A stretch of DNA of 64,000 nt from Dysidea avara (lineage: Eukaryota > Porifera > Demospongiae > Dictyoceratida > Dysideidae): the NCBI RefSeq assembly GCF_963678975.1, contig NC_089274.1, positions 3,956,001 through 4,020,000 on the forward strand. Reading direction: 5' to 3'. Made by a program: the position numbers and the translations under genes. This document shows positions 36,657 to 48,041 of the stretch, one piece after another; the first letter of the stretch is position 1, and each line of letters opens with the position of its first letter. Under the pieces are notes generated by a model. The model was not told the DNA's origin. It did not search any database and was given only the letters and a program-made list of their open reading frames with translations.

Positions 36657-37013
36657 TGGTGCTTTTGCTTTCTAACAGGGAACACAATGGCTACAGTACT
36701 GTAACACATCTTTAGCCATGCCTACCCATTATGAGAATTCACTTAAGCGAGACAAGTTCTTTCAGCTCCCTGATGGCCAGACCAATCATGTGCAATGTGG
36801 AGGAATTGTTTCTGGAGCGATTTTGGAACTATGATCAGAGTTTTTGAGGTTTCCATGGAGGGGGAGTAAACACGTCTGCATAGCAAAGAGTCTTGTAGTA
36901 TCAGTTGGGACCAAAGTTGCTTATAACGTTTGTAAGGAAATCGAGTCCAAATACCTTAATTTGGAGGTGGTATGTTTGACCTAAGCTGGTCTATAACTGA
37001 TGGTAGAAGTGAG

Positions 37014-37433
37014 TCAATGCACTGAGCATTTGCGAGTTGGTGCAGCTAGGGGTGGGTTTGGAACTACCAAGGTAATTGGGTGGCGTGATAGAGCATCAGC
37101 AGTCTGATTGCACCTACCGGGACGATGGACAACAGTAAAGTCATAGGCTCTTAGCTCCAGGGACCAGCGCTCTAAACGCTGTGAGCATGCTTGACTCTTG
37201 CGAGAAGATTCCAGCCATTCCAAAAGCTTATGATCGGTCTCAAGGGTGAAGTGGGCTCCAATCAGGTAATAGCGGAACTTTTGAATGGCCCACAAGATAC
37301 CTAGACACTCTACTTCTGTAGTTGTGTACTTCTGCTCAGTAGCAGTGAGAGTCCGACTGGCAAACTCTACAACAGAATGCCGTTCAGTAGATAGGACAGC
37401 CCCCAGGCCAATATCGGAAGCATCAGTGGTCAA
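37014..37433 (-). pseudogene. RNase H region of retrotransposon 1
   Basis: TTDASDIGLGAVL (first catalytic Asp), EVECLGILWAI (Glu), ETDHKLL (Asp) and QTADALSRHP (Asp) are in order. An in-frame TAA at about 37491-37493 separates it from the reverse transcriptase frame. Confidence 0.85.
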
Positions 37434-37490
37434 GACAAAGCGATCATCTGGTCTTGGATAGTCCAGTACTCTGGGTGAAACAAGGGCCTG

Positions 37491-38075
37491 TTAGAGGGCA
37501 GTAAAAGCTGACTGCTGGGCTTGTTCCCACTTGAAGGGGGTCCGGGAGCCTGTGAGTGCTGTAAGTCGGGCTGCAATATCTGCAAATTGTGGTATAGAAC
37601 AGCAATAAAAATTTGCAAGCCCAAGGAATGAGTGCACCTCTTTGGCTGAGGTTGGTACTGGCCAGTTGATGATTGCTTGAGTCTTATCTGTGGCTGGGGT
37701 AATACCACTGGATGAGTAGTTGAAGCCAAGGTGGGATACCGAGCTAAGGCCAAAGGAAAACTTAGACCCACGCAGTGTGAAGCCTGCAGCCTGAAGCCTA
37801 CCAAGAACTCGTCTAAGATCTTGGATGTGAGACTGCATATTGTCGGAAAAGACGATGCAATCATCAACATAATTGTCTACGCAATCTTTACAACCTGAGA
37901 GTACTTTGTCTAAGCCTCGTTGGCAGGTCTGGGTAGCACCAATCAGACCATAGGGCATTACCATGAATTCCCATAAGCCATACCCTGGGCCAGGACAGAA
38001 CGCTGTTTTTTCAATTGAATCTTCATTCATAGGGAACTGCCAGTAGGCACTTTTTAAGTCTATCTTGGAGAACAC
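37491..38075 (-). pseudogene. Reverse transcriptase palm/thumb of retrotransposon 1
   Basis: Shows FSKIDLKSAYWQ, the VMPYGLIGATQT block and the catalytic NYVDDCIVFSD, then FLGLANFY in the connection. The N-terminal fingers are in another frame (38060-39043), so a frameshift near 38075 splits the enzyme. Confidence 0.9.
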
Positions 38076-39043
38076 GCGTTTGTTGCCAAACTTTTGCTGA
38101 GGACCCTCAGTCCTGGGTACTTAGTAAGCATCTTTTTTGTGACCTTGTTCAGTTGCACAAAATCAATACATATGCGGATTTCACCATTACTTTTGGGGAC
38201 ATACACAGCCGGAGCACAGCATGGGCTATTGCTAGGCCTGATGATGCCTTCTTTGGCCATGTCCTGTAACTGTTGGTGGACACGTTCTGCATAGTGAAAA
38301 GGGATGGGTCTTGGAGGTACCTTGATTGGGTGGGAATCCCCTGTAACTATGACATGGTCTGTGATTGTAGTGTGCCCCAGGTCCTGTTTGAAGAGTGTAG
38401 CATGTTCTTGTAGCACTTGGGCAACAGCAGGATGGTAATCTGTGGGCATGTCTAGTGGCTTGTTGGTGCTGCAGGGGGCGGGTACAGCCTGTGGGTGCTC
38501 ATCATCTAGGACTACCATGCATGAATGTGGGCGCTGAAGCAATAGTGCTCCATTCTGTGGTGTATGTTTGGTATGAAACACTCCCTGTTCAAAGTTCAGA
38601 ATGACCCCATGCTTAGTTAAAAAATCGCAGCCCAATATGGCTGGGACTGACAGCTCCTTTACCACAATGAAGTTGTGGGAAGCCTTAAGGATTCCCAAGT
38701 CAACTGTGGTTGTGGGTGTACCTAGTGGAGTCAATTGTCTGCCATCTGCATTCAGGAGAGTGGCATGTGTGAACGTCAGATTAGTGTGTGGGATGTGGGA
38801 AGCATGAATGACTGAGCATGAAGCTCCAGAGTCTAACAATACATGTACAGAGTTATTAAAAATTTTACCTATTACACATGCAGTCTTAACAATGTTAGTG
38901 TTTTTTGATACAGCAGGTATACAGTCAAAATTGCGAGCACTTACTAAGGATTGGGAGTGCCCCCAGCTCGGCGTATTGGGGCACCCCCTCTGCCATTTCC
39001 CTGACTCCAGCATTGGCAGGCGATGTGTCCTCTGCCTCCACAT
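38060..39043 (-). pseudogene. Protease and N-terminal reverse transcriptase of retrotransposon 1
   Basis: LLDSGASCSVIH is a retropepsin active site (D-S/T-G-A). ILGCDFLTKHG is the second half of the fold. Downstream, SNSPCCAPAVYVPKSNGEIR and ICIDFVQLN are the start of reverse transcriptase. Overlaps the zinc-knuckle frame by about 100 nt. Confidence 0.85.
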
Positions 39044-39177
39044 TTATAACATTCCATATTCCTTATTCTGCAGTTCCTGGAGATATGTCCTGAGCGTCCA
39101 CATTTGAAGCACCTAGCTGGTTCAGGTCGATGGCTGGGTATTGACAATGCTGTTAGTTGTTGAGAAACCTGTAGCAC
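38944..39177 (-). pseudogene. Zinc-knuckle (nucleocapsid) segment of retrotransposon 1
   Basis: Two CCHC boxes: CFKCGRSGHISRNC and CYKCGGRGHIACQC. Separated from the gag frame by a frameshift and a TAA near 39205-39215. Confidence 0.85.
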
Positions 39178-39202
39178 TGCTTCTTCCAGCTTGTTCAGTC
39201 TA

Positions 39203-39772
39203 TCATCTTATGTCATAGTAGGTTGTCTGATCTGCGCAAGTGAATCTCTGGACTCTGCGCGGGTATTTTAGCAGCAGTCCAGTGGCTTTGGCGATCGTTT
39301 TGATGTATCCCTCGGCTGGCAGAACTTTCAGCTGAAATGATACCTTCTCTGGTAGCGCGTTCATCAAGTGATACTTTAGCTCCTTGTCTTTGAGGTCACC
39401 TTGGAGTCCCAGTGAAGCTTGGTCCAGTAGTCTTTCTAAATCTCGCGCTAGCTCATCTACGCTTTCACTCCCTTCACATAGTCGTCTGCTTGCCAGCCTT
39501 TCTCTAGCATTCAGGCGATGCTCGTCCATGTCGGGACTTAGTTTGGCTAAGAGAGCAGCCTTTAAGTGAGCATAAGTGTCCGTCTGATCATCTCCTAGGG
39601 CTTCATATACTGTCCATGCTCGTCCCTTCAACAGCGTTGGTAGGCGCAGCAGCCGTTTTCCGTCATCCCAACTATTTGCTGTGCCACACACTTCAAAACG
39701 TCTAAACCAGGATTTAGCGTCAGCATCTTGGAGGGGTTCTGGTAGAGCAATTCCTTGTCCACCAGTTGCCAT
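39203..39772 (-). pseudogene. Gag (capsid) of retrotransposon 1
   Basis: ATG at 39772, 20 nt after the 5' LTR, opens MATGGQGIALPEPL. Capsid-like WFRRFEVCG and HRLNARERLASR blocks follow. The frame slips near 39260, so the last residues are not gag-like. Confidence 0.8.
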
Positions 39773-39792
39773 GTCCCGGGTTTTGGCACCAA

Positions 39793-39924
39793 TGTAAAGC
39801 AGTGACAACTAGCTCGATAATGAATAATAATTGAAAAGTAATCAATCACACTTACAACGTATAATCATGTTACAAAGATCAATTACGTAATTACTAACTA
39901 TAATTATACTCTGATGTCATTACA
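39793..39924 (-). repeat. 5' LTR of retrotransposon 1
   Basis: 132 bp, pair of 35447-35578, followed on the minus strand by the primer-binding site. Confidence 0.9.
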
Positions 39925-40133
39925 TATATACAAAAAAGGTCGTATAGAATTAATAAAGTTACATAATTCATTGTTAAAATATTTTCATCGCTAGAGGATA
40001 CAGGTGAAATTTTTTAACACGAAAATTTAACTGGTAAAATTTCCCACAGCTTTTATTTATAGAAATATGGTATGCTACAAAACTGGTAGAATATAACTCA
40101 AGTTACTCTTGCAAATGTAGCATGTAGCTATTT

Positions 40134-40147
40134 TGTGTGTGTGTTTG

Positions 40148-40226
<79 letters not shown>
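40134..40226. repeat. (TG)n microsatellite in copy B
   Basis: About 93 bp of TG. The aligned copy A site (about 2935-2970) has only a short imperfect TG stretch before the same CTCTGGTAGGGAAGAAGGGC, so the tract expanded in B or shrank in A. Confidence 0.9.
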
Positions 40227-40228
<2 letters not shown>

Positions 40229-40259
40229 CTGGTAGGGAAGAAGGGCTTTTGTTAACTAC

Positions 40260-43010
40260 TGTAAGGGTTAAAAAAAATCAATCAATCAAATCCAGGGGTC
40301 CCATACACCAACTGGGGATTTGACATCTACATCTTGCTCCACCCCTGGGGCTTTTGATGGCGGCAATTTGTTGAACCAAAACTTTTTAAATATCTGACTG
40401 AATCAATTCCTATAGAAGCATCTCTTAATAGGTGGGGACATAGTGGGAATTTGGCAAGCTTCTTTACCCCACTACTGGGAAATATGGCACTAGAATTTGT
40501 CAAATCTCTTGTACTGCCCCCACCCTAGTACCCTACCTGGGGGTGGGGACTGGGGAGATGGGCATGATAGGTGCATTGATAATTTCAGATAGGTAAGGTC
40601 AACAACAGTGTGCAAAACCACACTACTGACTGCTTAGTTGTCTGACTGTTCTATTAGAGTAGTCTACACTGATGTTTTTGCATAGTAACCTTGCAACATT
40701 GCACAGGTTTTCATGCACTGGTTAGATATAGTAAAGACCCAATGTGTACAACATGCACTTAAGTCAATCCTCATGAGATGTAATTATTTTATTCATATTC
40801 TTAATTTTTGCTTATAGCCCAGATTGTTGATTATAGTGTTGGTGATGAAAAAGTAATCATCGCTTTCTGTACTACTGGTATTCTGAACATTACCTTGGGT
40901 ACTGACTTGCATCTCTGTACATATTGCAGGTGTAGGGTGTGAAAGTGTATTGTTGTGCATTGTGGTTAGCGTGGTGTAAACTCAGCCTCTTGCAGCCCCA
41001 TGCGGGCATTACTTGATTCAGTAAAAGGGCCTCCATTGGTACAATAGTTGTAAAGGAAAGTAGCTATAACATTTTTTTGCAACCACTAGATGGATAGACA
41101 CTGTCCAAGTAAGAAAAGTTTTTTGACATTGCTAGCTTGCAATGTTATGAGCTGCACAAGTTAGCTATAATTATAGTGGATAGGGGAAGATGTAACCGCT
41201 TCATCTTGTGTTGTGTATAATAAGCGTAATACTTGAAATGTCCAATATACCCAAACTGCCATCAAGGGAGTTTGATTCTAAAAAAAATCTTGGAATGAAT
41301 TCTTTAAAGTATGAATATTTGTAGCTGAATTTGTTAAAAGGTGTAGCAAGTATTCAATTGATCACATATAGCTTGCCAATGGCTAAACCTGTTCCCCACC
41401 AAATTTTTACCATGAATGCATCTATGTATTGACATCTGTTGCATTAGTAGAATACAATTAGACCACCCAAAGGTACAAGTGATGGTGTGATAGAATAGGG
41501 GTGGTTGGTAGGCTACCAATAATGAACAAACTAGCAAAGAATAATGAGTGATGGCTCCAGGGACAGTGGAGGCTTTCTACCCACTAAGAACATTTGTGTG
41601 ACAATCCCAGAAAGCATCCAATCAACTGATGTCCAGCAGCAAAGTCATTGGTCAGTGATCATCACTCAAGAAAACAGACCCAGTAAAAATATAATTAATG
41701 CAATAGCCTAGAATACAGTTTGACTTTTTTGTGAAGAAGGTACTTTTTTACAAATCTAGTCACATTTGAAAATGAGCTGCACATTCAGTATTCATTGCTG
41801 ACTAGTTTAATTGTGACAGGATTTGAGATATCCCGGCTTCCATGCACACAAAATCAAACTCATGTTTTACCAGAAATGGATTGCTGGCATAATACATTAT
41901 CATATTCCACTCTATCTTTTCTTTGAAACTGGCAAGTCTAGTTTCTGCAGCAGCTTTTATCAGACCTGTGAAAGCCATGAGTGGAGGTTTGGAACCATTC
42001 ACTTTGTTAGAATGGTGCATAGTGAGCTGGAAAGCCACAGAGAGCTTGCCAGTTGTGATTTGAGTGCAAGGAGGGTCCATGGAGAGCCCAAATTGGACCT
42101 CTGGATTCCACTCCTCTTCTTTCTATAAACCCACCCACCTCCCCCTCCCACCACCCCTATTACTACCACTTGTAATATCATTACTGGCACAAAAAAAGCA
42201 GGGCATATTAGGGGAATTGGAAATTTATATACCCACATGACAATAGATGAATAATTGGTACCAATCTTGTTTTCACAGTTTCACTGTGAAGTTAGTAGGG
42301 ACCACAAAGGAGTAGGTGTGGCCCACGAAATAAAATCACCCAAAAACCAGTCTCAATTTTCCTTGACGACGATGAGGCAGTTAAGTAAAACTAAGCCCAA
42401 ACAAACCTTTCAATCAGATCGACCCGAAACCCTTTCAACAATTCACTACGGAATTTAAAAAAAAATTATTTAACAGAATTAATTTTTTCTACTGACTGAG
42501 TAACTGACTGACTATAATCTATGGACTGACTGAGTAAGTAAGTAACTGACTGATTCCTTCAAACAAATGTAACGCTTGTCTGAAGGCATCAGTCAGTTAC
42601 GTAACTCGATAACAGCTAAGGATACGGGCTTGATTTTTCACTGTTCGATGTCGCTTTGGCCCGAGAGGTGCCTTTTGGCATACCACAGTACATACAATGC
42701 ATTTTTCATGGACTTACCAGTGTCCTCTTTTGTGTCCTATTCATCTTTGCTGACAGCAAAAAGTGTCAATTTGCGGTAGCACATGATGGCTTCCCTTCAT
42801 AACGTCATAGTGGCTATTTTGATTGCAGAGGTGCTTTTTGAATAGTTCTGGATTTGTACTACTGTGTTATGGATTTGAACATACCTGACAATGAAGCGTA
42901 ATGCATACTTCACTTTTCAGACTATAATTGATATAGCTGGGGCATGGCGCCATTTCAGATGTGGGATGCGTGGGTTCACCAGTCATAGTAATTATTTACA
43001 AAAAAAGTTT
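40260..43010. other. Intron 1 of copy B, right part
   Basis: Aligns with 3000-3700 of copy A at its start, then holds copy-B-specific sequence and a long member of the dispersed repeat family (about 42300-42990, with CTGACTGACTGA and GCTTGATTTTTCACTGTT). Complementary frames at 41802-42128 look antisense to each other and are not called. Confidence 0.4.
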
Positions 43011-43014
43011 ACAA

Positions 43015-43299
43015 ACAAGTACACAGAAAAATTTGGAATTTTCGACTAGAGTATGGACCATAGCACATCAATAAAAAGTAAAGCTGGAGTAGTGCACAAT
43101 ATTAAATCACAGTAAAACAATAAGAAGTGTTATACCCTTACTGTGCTCAAGATACCATAATGGCAGTAGGGATATAGCACTTCTTATTGTTTTACTGTGA
43201 TTTAATATCGTGCACTACTCCAGCTTGTTTCAGTACTTTTTATTGATGTGCTATGGTCCCTACTCTAGTTGAAAATTCCAAATATTTCTGTGTACTTGT
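43015..43299. mobile_element. Palindromic MITE, family 1 (full length)
   Basis: A near-perfect inverted repeat about 285 bp long: ACAAGTACACAGAAA at the left and TTTCTGTGTACTTGT at the right, with GACCATAGCAC/GTGCTATGGTC inside and TTAAATCACAGTAAAACAAT-type arms toward the centre. The transcript would fold into one long hairpin. Sister copy at 1137-1407. Confidence 0.8.
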
Positions 43300-43391
43300 A
43301 ATTATAATGGTTAATAAACAAAATTTTATGTGCTGAAGCCAAGTTTTGTCAAATTCAGTCACAGTTCTCCTTTCTTAAATGTTTGCAGCTA

Positions 43392-43600
43392 CAGTGGTCC
43401 CTCCATGCACTATCTGGCCATCAATTACTAATCCAAACATTCTGTTATCCATGAAATCACTGTTCTATTAGGATATTTTGCCTAAAGTGTATGTTCTATT
43501 AAAATATTTTGGCTAAAGTAAATGTATGGGCTTTGTTTAATATCCAAACTTTTTCATTATCCAAACACACCTAGGGCTCAATGAGTTTGGATAATGCTGT
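43392..43600. mobile_element. pogo/Tigger-like MITE relic, copy B
   Basis: CAGTGGTCCCTCC at the left and a GTTTGGATAATG block at the right end. The copy A homologue keeps the right terminus (3775-3838). Together they outline a TA-type MITE that predates the duplication. Confidence 0.4.
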
Positions 43601-43729
43601 ACGTGGCATAAACATAACTGCCACATCAACAAGTTGAATAGGAGTACATAAGCGTTGTACCTAAAGTGAATTTTAATGTATTAGCTCACATAATAATATG
43701 ATGTAATGTGTTTTATGTGTTCAATACAG

Positions 43730-43892
43730 TATTACCACACCATTGAATATGCCAACCAGACGACATCATTACAAGTGCAAACGGTATCAACTGCATTCAT
43801 ACAATTTCAGCAAGCCGGTACAACTTACCAGTTTGGGTTAATGGAAAAAGGACCTTGGCAGCCACTAAGCTCTGATAACAGTTTTGAAGACA
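43730..43892 (+). CDS. Unrecognised 229-aa protein, copy B, exon 2 of 4
   Basis: Acceptor TTCAATACAG, donor GTGAGT, 163 nt, phase 0 to 1. It has four more codons than copy A, around the VSTAF insertion; TYQFGLMEKGPW is conserved. Confidence 0.75.
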
Positions 43893-45421
43893 GTGAGTAG
43901 TTGCATATATACACCAATAGGTACATATATAGCTATACTCATACTGTTAATGTTCAATTGAGTCTCCCATTAAACTGGTATTGTAAAACAGTGAATAAGT
44001 GTTGTTTTCATATTAACACATGTTTACTCAGAGACGTAGCAACAAAATTTAAAGTGAGTGGGCTAAGCAAAGGTAATTAAACACAGCAGACTATACTACC
44101 ACTTCAACTACAAGCAAAATGGTAACTGGTTGATATAATTTGTAGTGCAATGTGTAAAGCTCACTCAGCATGCAGAAAACACGCTTTCTAGGGGGCCTAA
44201 TGGCATGCCCCCACAGGACATTTTTGAAAAATGAAAAAGATTGAATTTTTGGTTAAACTTTGCTTTACATGACTACTCTATTAGAATATTTGACTGTTCT
44301 ATTAGAGTATATCAAATATAAAAGTGGAGGAGCTAAGCCCCTCCAAAATAAGAGTGGGGGGTCTAGCTCCTGTATCCCCCTGTTGCTATGCCTATCTGTT
44401 TACTATACAATTTGTTACTCAAATGTGCATGTTCAATAAATGTTTTACTCACTCAGAATTATTTGATAAAGTATTTCCAGTGTCTCACGGGATACTTCCT
44501 GTGAAGCAGTGAACAAGGCTCAGGTGAACATAAACAGTACAGTATAGTATAGTAGGGATCATGAAGTTTGCACCTTTAAAGTATATATTGACCAGAAACC
44601 AGCATTAATACCTACACAATGCTTTGGCAGCATCGGTTAGGTATAATCATGTACAAACTGAGATACTTCCGATAAGTTGCTACAAAATTAAATTTTTTTA
44701 TTTAGTGAAATTATTTACTAACTGACTAACTGTCTGATGCCTTCAGACAAACATAGTTAAATAATGGCTAAGGCTTCAGATTTTCTGTAAGGCACCGCTT
44801 CAACCCAACTGGTGCACAGTACATACATCATGGAATTACCTTTTTGTCATTGTTTTTACAGAAAGTAGAAAGTATTGATTTGTCATTACATGTAAATAGC
44901 TTAATTTGTGTGGTACAGACTAAAATCCATAATGTTTGTGCCTTGCCTCCAACAGTTGACGTAAGCAGATTGGTTCTAGGCTAGCTTTACTTATTGTTCT
45001 TTGCTGTGTAACCGACAAAATATAGTCAAAAACTAAGCAAAACATTGCTTATTAGTAGTTATATTATGGGCGTGTTTGTCATACAGTAATATCTTCTTAC
45101 ATCTGGTGCCATTCTTTCTTTTGTTACAAAAAAAGTTAGCCAACAAGATGAAAAATAAGAAGTTTTACAAGCTTATCTCTGTGAGCTGCTGTACTGTGAA
45201 GAGTTCAATGATGCAACTTTATCCTCTATAAAAGTCCCACCTTTTTTATGCTGCATGCTCTTATAACTATAGTTACCTCAGTCTGAGGATAAGAGCTTTA
45301 ATGACAAAATCCCCTTAACTGTTTCCTCTATACAACCGCAATTTTTTGGCACTGCCATTCTGCTAGATAGTTGTGTGAATGAGTTACACAGTCATGTAAA
45401 TGTACTTTGCATTTTTGATAG

Positions 45422-45549
45422 CAATCATCTGGTTAGATGGATCTCATGAAAAAACAGATGTAGAGCTATTCAATGGAACAACTAATTTATATTTGCAGGT
45501 CCATGTAGATGGGGATGGATACATGGTGCATGTTGCTGACAGACCATTA
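45422..45549 (+). CDS. Unrecognised 229-aa protein, copy B, exon 3 of 4
   Basis: Acceptor CATTTTTGATAG, donor GTAAGT, 128 nt as in copy A. It encodes IIWLDGSHEKTDVELFNG and NLYLQVHVDGDGYMVHVAD. Confidence 0.8.
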
Positions 45550-45725
45550 GTAAGTGATATATATATATACACACATGTAATAGTTATAACATGGGCAGGA
45601 GTGCTGCAGCCCGAGGGCAAGTACGTATATACAGGCAAAGCACAAGTGCCCGTTCTATAACTAATATGTTCTACTTTAGCATGCAGACTTGCCTAATTGG
45701 CAAAATCTTAGTTGTTATGCCCTTA

Positions 45726-45970
45726 GGGAACCAAGTAAGCTGTGATTGTGGGATTGAATTTTCCCAAACAAGCTGTGATTGTGGGATTCAATTTTAATAC
45801 GTCAAACAGTAGTTTGATTTTACTTTTAAGAGACTAATGTTAATTATGTTTCTTTAATTACTACATTCACAAAAGTACAAAAAACTACTATTGATATATT
45901 AAAATTGAATCCCACAATTACAGGTTTTTTGGCAAAATTCAATCCCACAATTACAGCTTGCTTGATTCCC
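45726..45970. mobile_element. 245-bp MITE with repeated subterminal motif
   Basis: Inverted ends of about 73 bp: GGGAACCAAG... and ...CTTGATTCCC, flanked by TA. Each arm holds the motif TGTGATTGTGGGATTGAATT twice in direct orientation (TGTAATTGTGGGATT in the right arm). Absent from copy A. AT-rich interior. Confidence 0.75.
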
Positions 45971-48041
45971 TATATAAGAGAAGAGGATAACAGTATAACA
46001 TCAAAGAATCTGATGATTTCTGGATTAGTGTGCACTCCTATTAGGTGTGCAATGTCTCGAGTTAACGAGAAATATGCACTGGAAGCGGTGTGTAGATCTC
46101 GTTAACATTTTGAGCCAGTACAGTATGTGATATATGTGCACTGGCTTTCCTTTGATCTGAGGTGTGAAAGTGTTACATATATACATGTTTCTGATATAAT
46201 TATATATACAAAGGTGTATTAGATATCACAAGATGCATATATGGTGAAAGCAATAGTACACTAAAATTAATGCAGAAGACATTTAATGCTCACTTTGTCT
46301 AGAACAGTTGGCAAATAAATGGCTTATGCTATTAAGCCCTATTAAATGTGTTGTATTAAAAGTTACTCAGAAAGTAAAATCACGACACACAGTAGTGTGT
46401 CATGTGGCCAAGAAAGCCAGCACACCACACTGAGTATATTTACAGGAAGAAACAAAACACAGTTTTCACGCTTATGTAGCTCCGTGCTCCTTTCTTGGAT
46501 TGGAATAATTTTCATACTGCAAACGCCCTCCATATGAGCATTCAAAATTTGGCTTAATTTCTTCATTTTTCCCCTCTTTTTTTGCTTAGGGGGCTTGGGG
46601 ACTTAGATTATTCTTTACGCACGCTTTAAAAAAAGCCATTATAAAATGCAAATGTGTAGCTCAATATTTTCTTGAGCTTTGGTGCACTTATATAACATAT
46701 TGTGGCACAATTATGTACCAAGTTTGGTGCAAATCTGATTAAGAGTCATAAAGCTATGGATGCCGGATTATTTGTGTTAAAAATGCTAACTTGTCACGTC
46801 TATAGGGTAAACTGCTTATGGAAATAACTTTAAAAATCAGTGTGCGTATAGGTTATTCTCAAACCTTTTGCGGTTTAAAATAAATCACATTGACAGCTAT
46901 AGAGTTACAAGGCAAAAATCAAACAACTCTAAATTGTGGGGTTGAAATACTCTAATAGAACAGTCACAGTGGGCTAAAAAGGTGCATGAAAAAATGTCAA
47001 AAAACTGACCAGCGTTCAAACCAGGGACCTCCATACAACTCTGTAATACAATACTATTGCAACTTCTCTAGTATACCATCGAATCAAATCCGATATTATG
47101 ACTACTTTGGTACAGATCAACAGGGTAGTACACTACTATTAAGACCTACTCTCGCCAATCATCATCATAATAATAAGTGCTATGCTAATAAAACTTGTGA
47201 CAACAGGCTGGAAATCATATTCTAGCATAAAAGGTGCAGGGTTTGTTTTGTTAAAATCTTATTACGTTATTCATGAAAATTGAGATACTCTAATAGAACA
47301 GTTACTGCAAACTCTATCATGCATATCTAACTTAGAAGGAATTTACTTTGTTATAAATGCTATAGCAAATAAATACAGGCACTACACGTATATTGCAACT
47401 TTCTATAACCATGAACAAGTAGACACAAAATTATATTACTATAAATTGGCTTTGGTATTGGTTTGGTAGGTACATACTAGTTTGTGTTATATCATCTTCA
47501 TTGCATCTGTAGATAAGAAAAAAAAAGAAAAAAAAGAAGAAAAAAAAAACATTTTGTGTACAAACAAATCTCAAAGCCAGTTTATGGGTGACTTTGGGAT
47601 ATTCATAGATGAGTACACCTGTAAATTCTTTTTTCCTGGGCACATCAGCCAAGCTACCTGCCCAGTGATAATAATAAATAATGCAAAAAGCTGCAATGAT
47701 GTTAATTTTATAAAGCATTAATAAAATTTATTATCATTAACATCATTGCAGCCATTTCATGACCACCACTGCTTAATAAATTTATTATCATCAACGTCAT
47801 TGTAGCCATTTCATGGCCGCCACCTTTGATTTCACAACTTTTTTCACCCAGGCTTTTGAAGGCTGCACTCTTTTATACAGTTGGCTGTTTTTGCATGGAT
47901 CAACTTATTATACACATTATATGCCCTGTATGGACAGACACTTACACATGAAGCAAAATATTCTGCTTAATGACAGTAAACCAAACACATCAACTGTATT
48001 TGCAAAAAGGCTAACTCAGCACTATAGTTTTTATCAGAAGG
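45971..48041. other. Intron 3 of copy B, left part
   Basis: Holds several copies of the CTCTAATAGAACAGTCA motif (46947, 47284), a possible B-box-like GCGTTCAAACCAGGGACC near 47013, poly-A/AG tracts at 47518-47550 and, at 47686-47816, a hairpin plus direct repeat built from TTAACATCATTGCAGCC. No exon supported. Confidence 0.4.

Larger units (their letters stand above)
35447..39924 (-). mobile_element. Ty3/gypsy-type LTR retrotransposon 1 (defective)
   Basis: A 4.48-kb element on the minus strand with two 132-bp LTRs (TGTAAAG...ATTACA in plus-strand reading), flanked by TATA. Minus-strand order: 5' LTR, primer-binding site TGGTGCCAAAACCCGGGA (39774-39791), gag, zinc knuckles, protease, reverse transcriptase, RNase H, integrase, purine tract (35581-35592), 3' LTR. 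This order is Ty3/gypsy. There are several stops and frameshifts, and one integrase catalytic Asp is lost, yet the LTRs differ at only one base. It lies inside the 34962-40070 element. Confidence 0.9.
34962..40070. mobile_element. TA-flanked DNA transposon interrupted by an LTR element
   Basis: CTGTATTTCTATA (34962) and TATAGAAATATGG (ends 40070) are inverted ends flanked by TA. Joining the outer flanks recreates the copy A sequence near 2860-2870, so the whole block inserted after the duplication. Without the LTR element only about 630 bp remain. They contain a minus-strand open stretch (35267-35440, MTSSETEVWHLRSMEAAPQI) of unknown origin, so the host element may be a non-autonomous carrier. 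Confidence 0.7.

Noticed and set aside
38094..39107. Plus-strand frames opposite the retrotransposon 1 protease and knuckles
   Set aside because: Antisense shadows of recognised pol domains.
40135..40323. Cys/Val-repeat frame
   Set aside because: Translation of the TG microsatellite.
46980..47060. Possible SINE by a B-box-like GGTTTGAACGC on the minus strand
   Set aside because: No A box, tail or second copy found; could be chance.
47431..47721. Lys- or Phe-rich frames around 47520
   Set aside because: Derived from the poly-A/AG tract.
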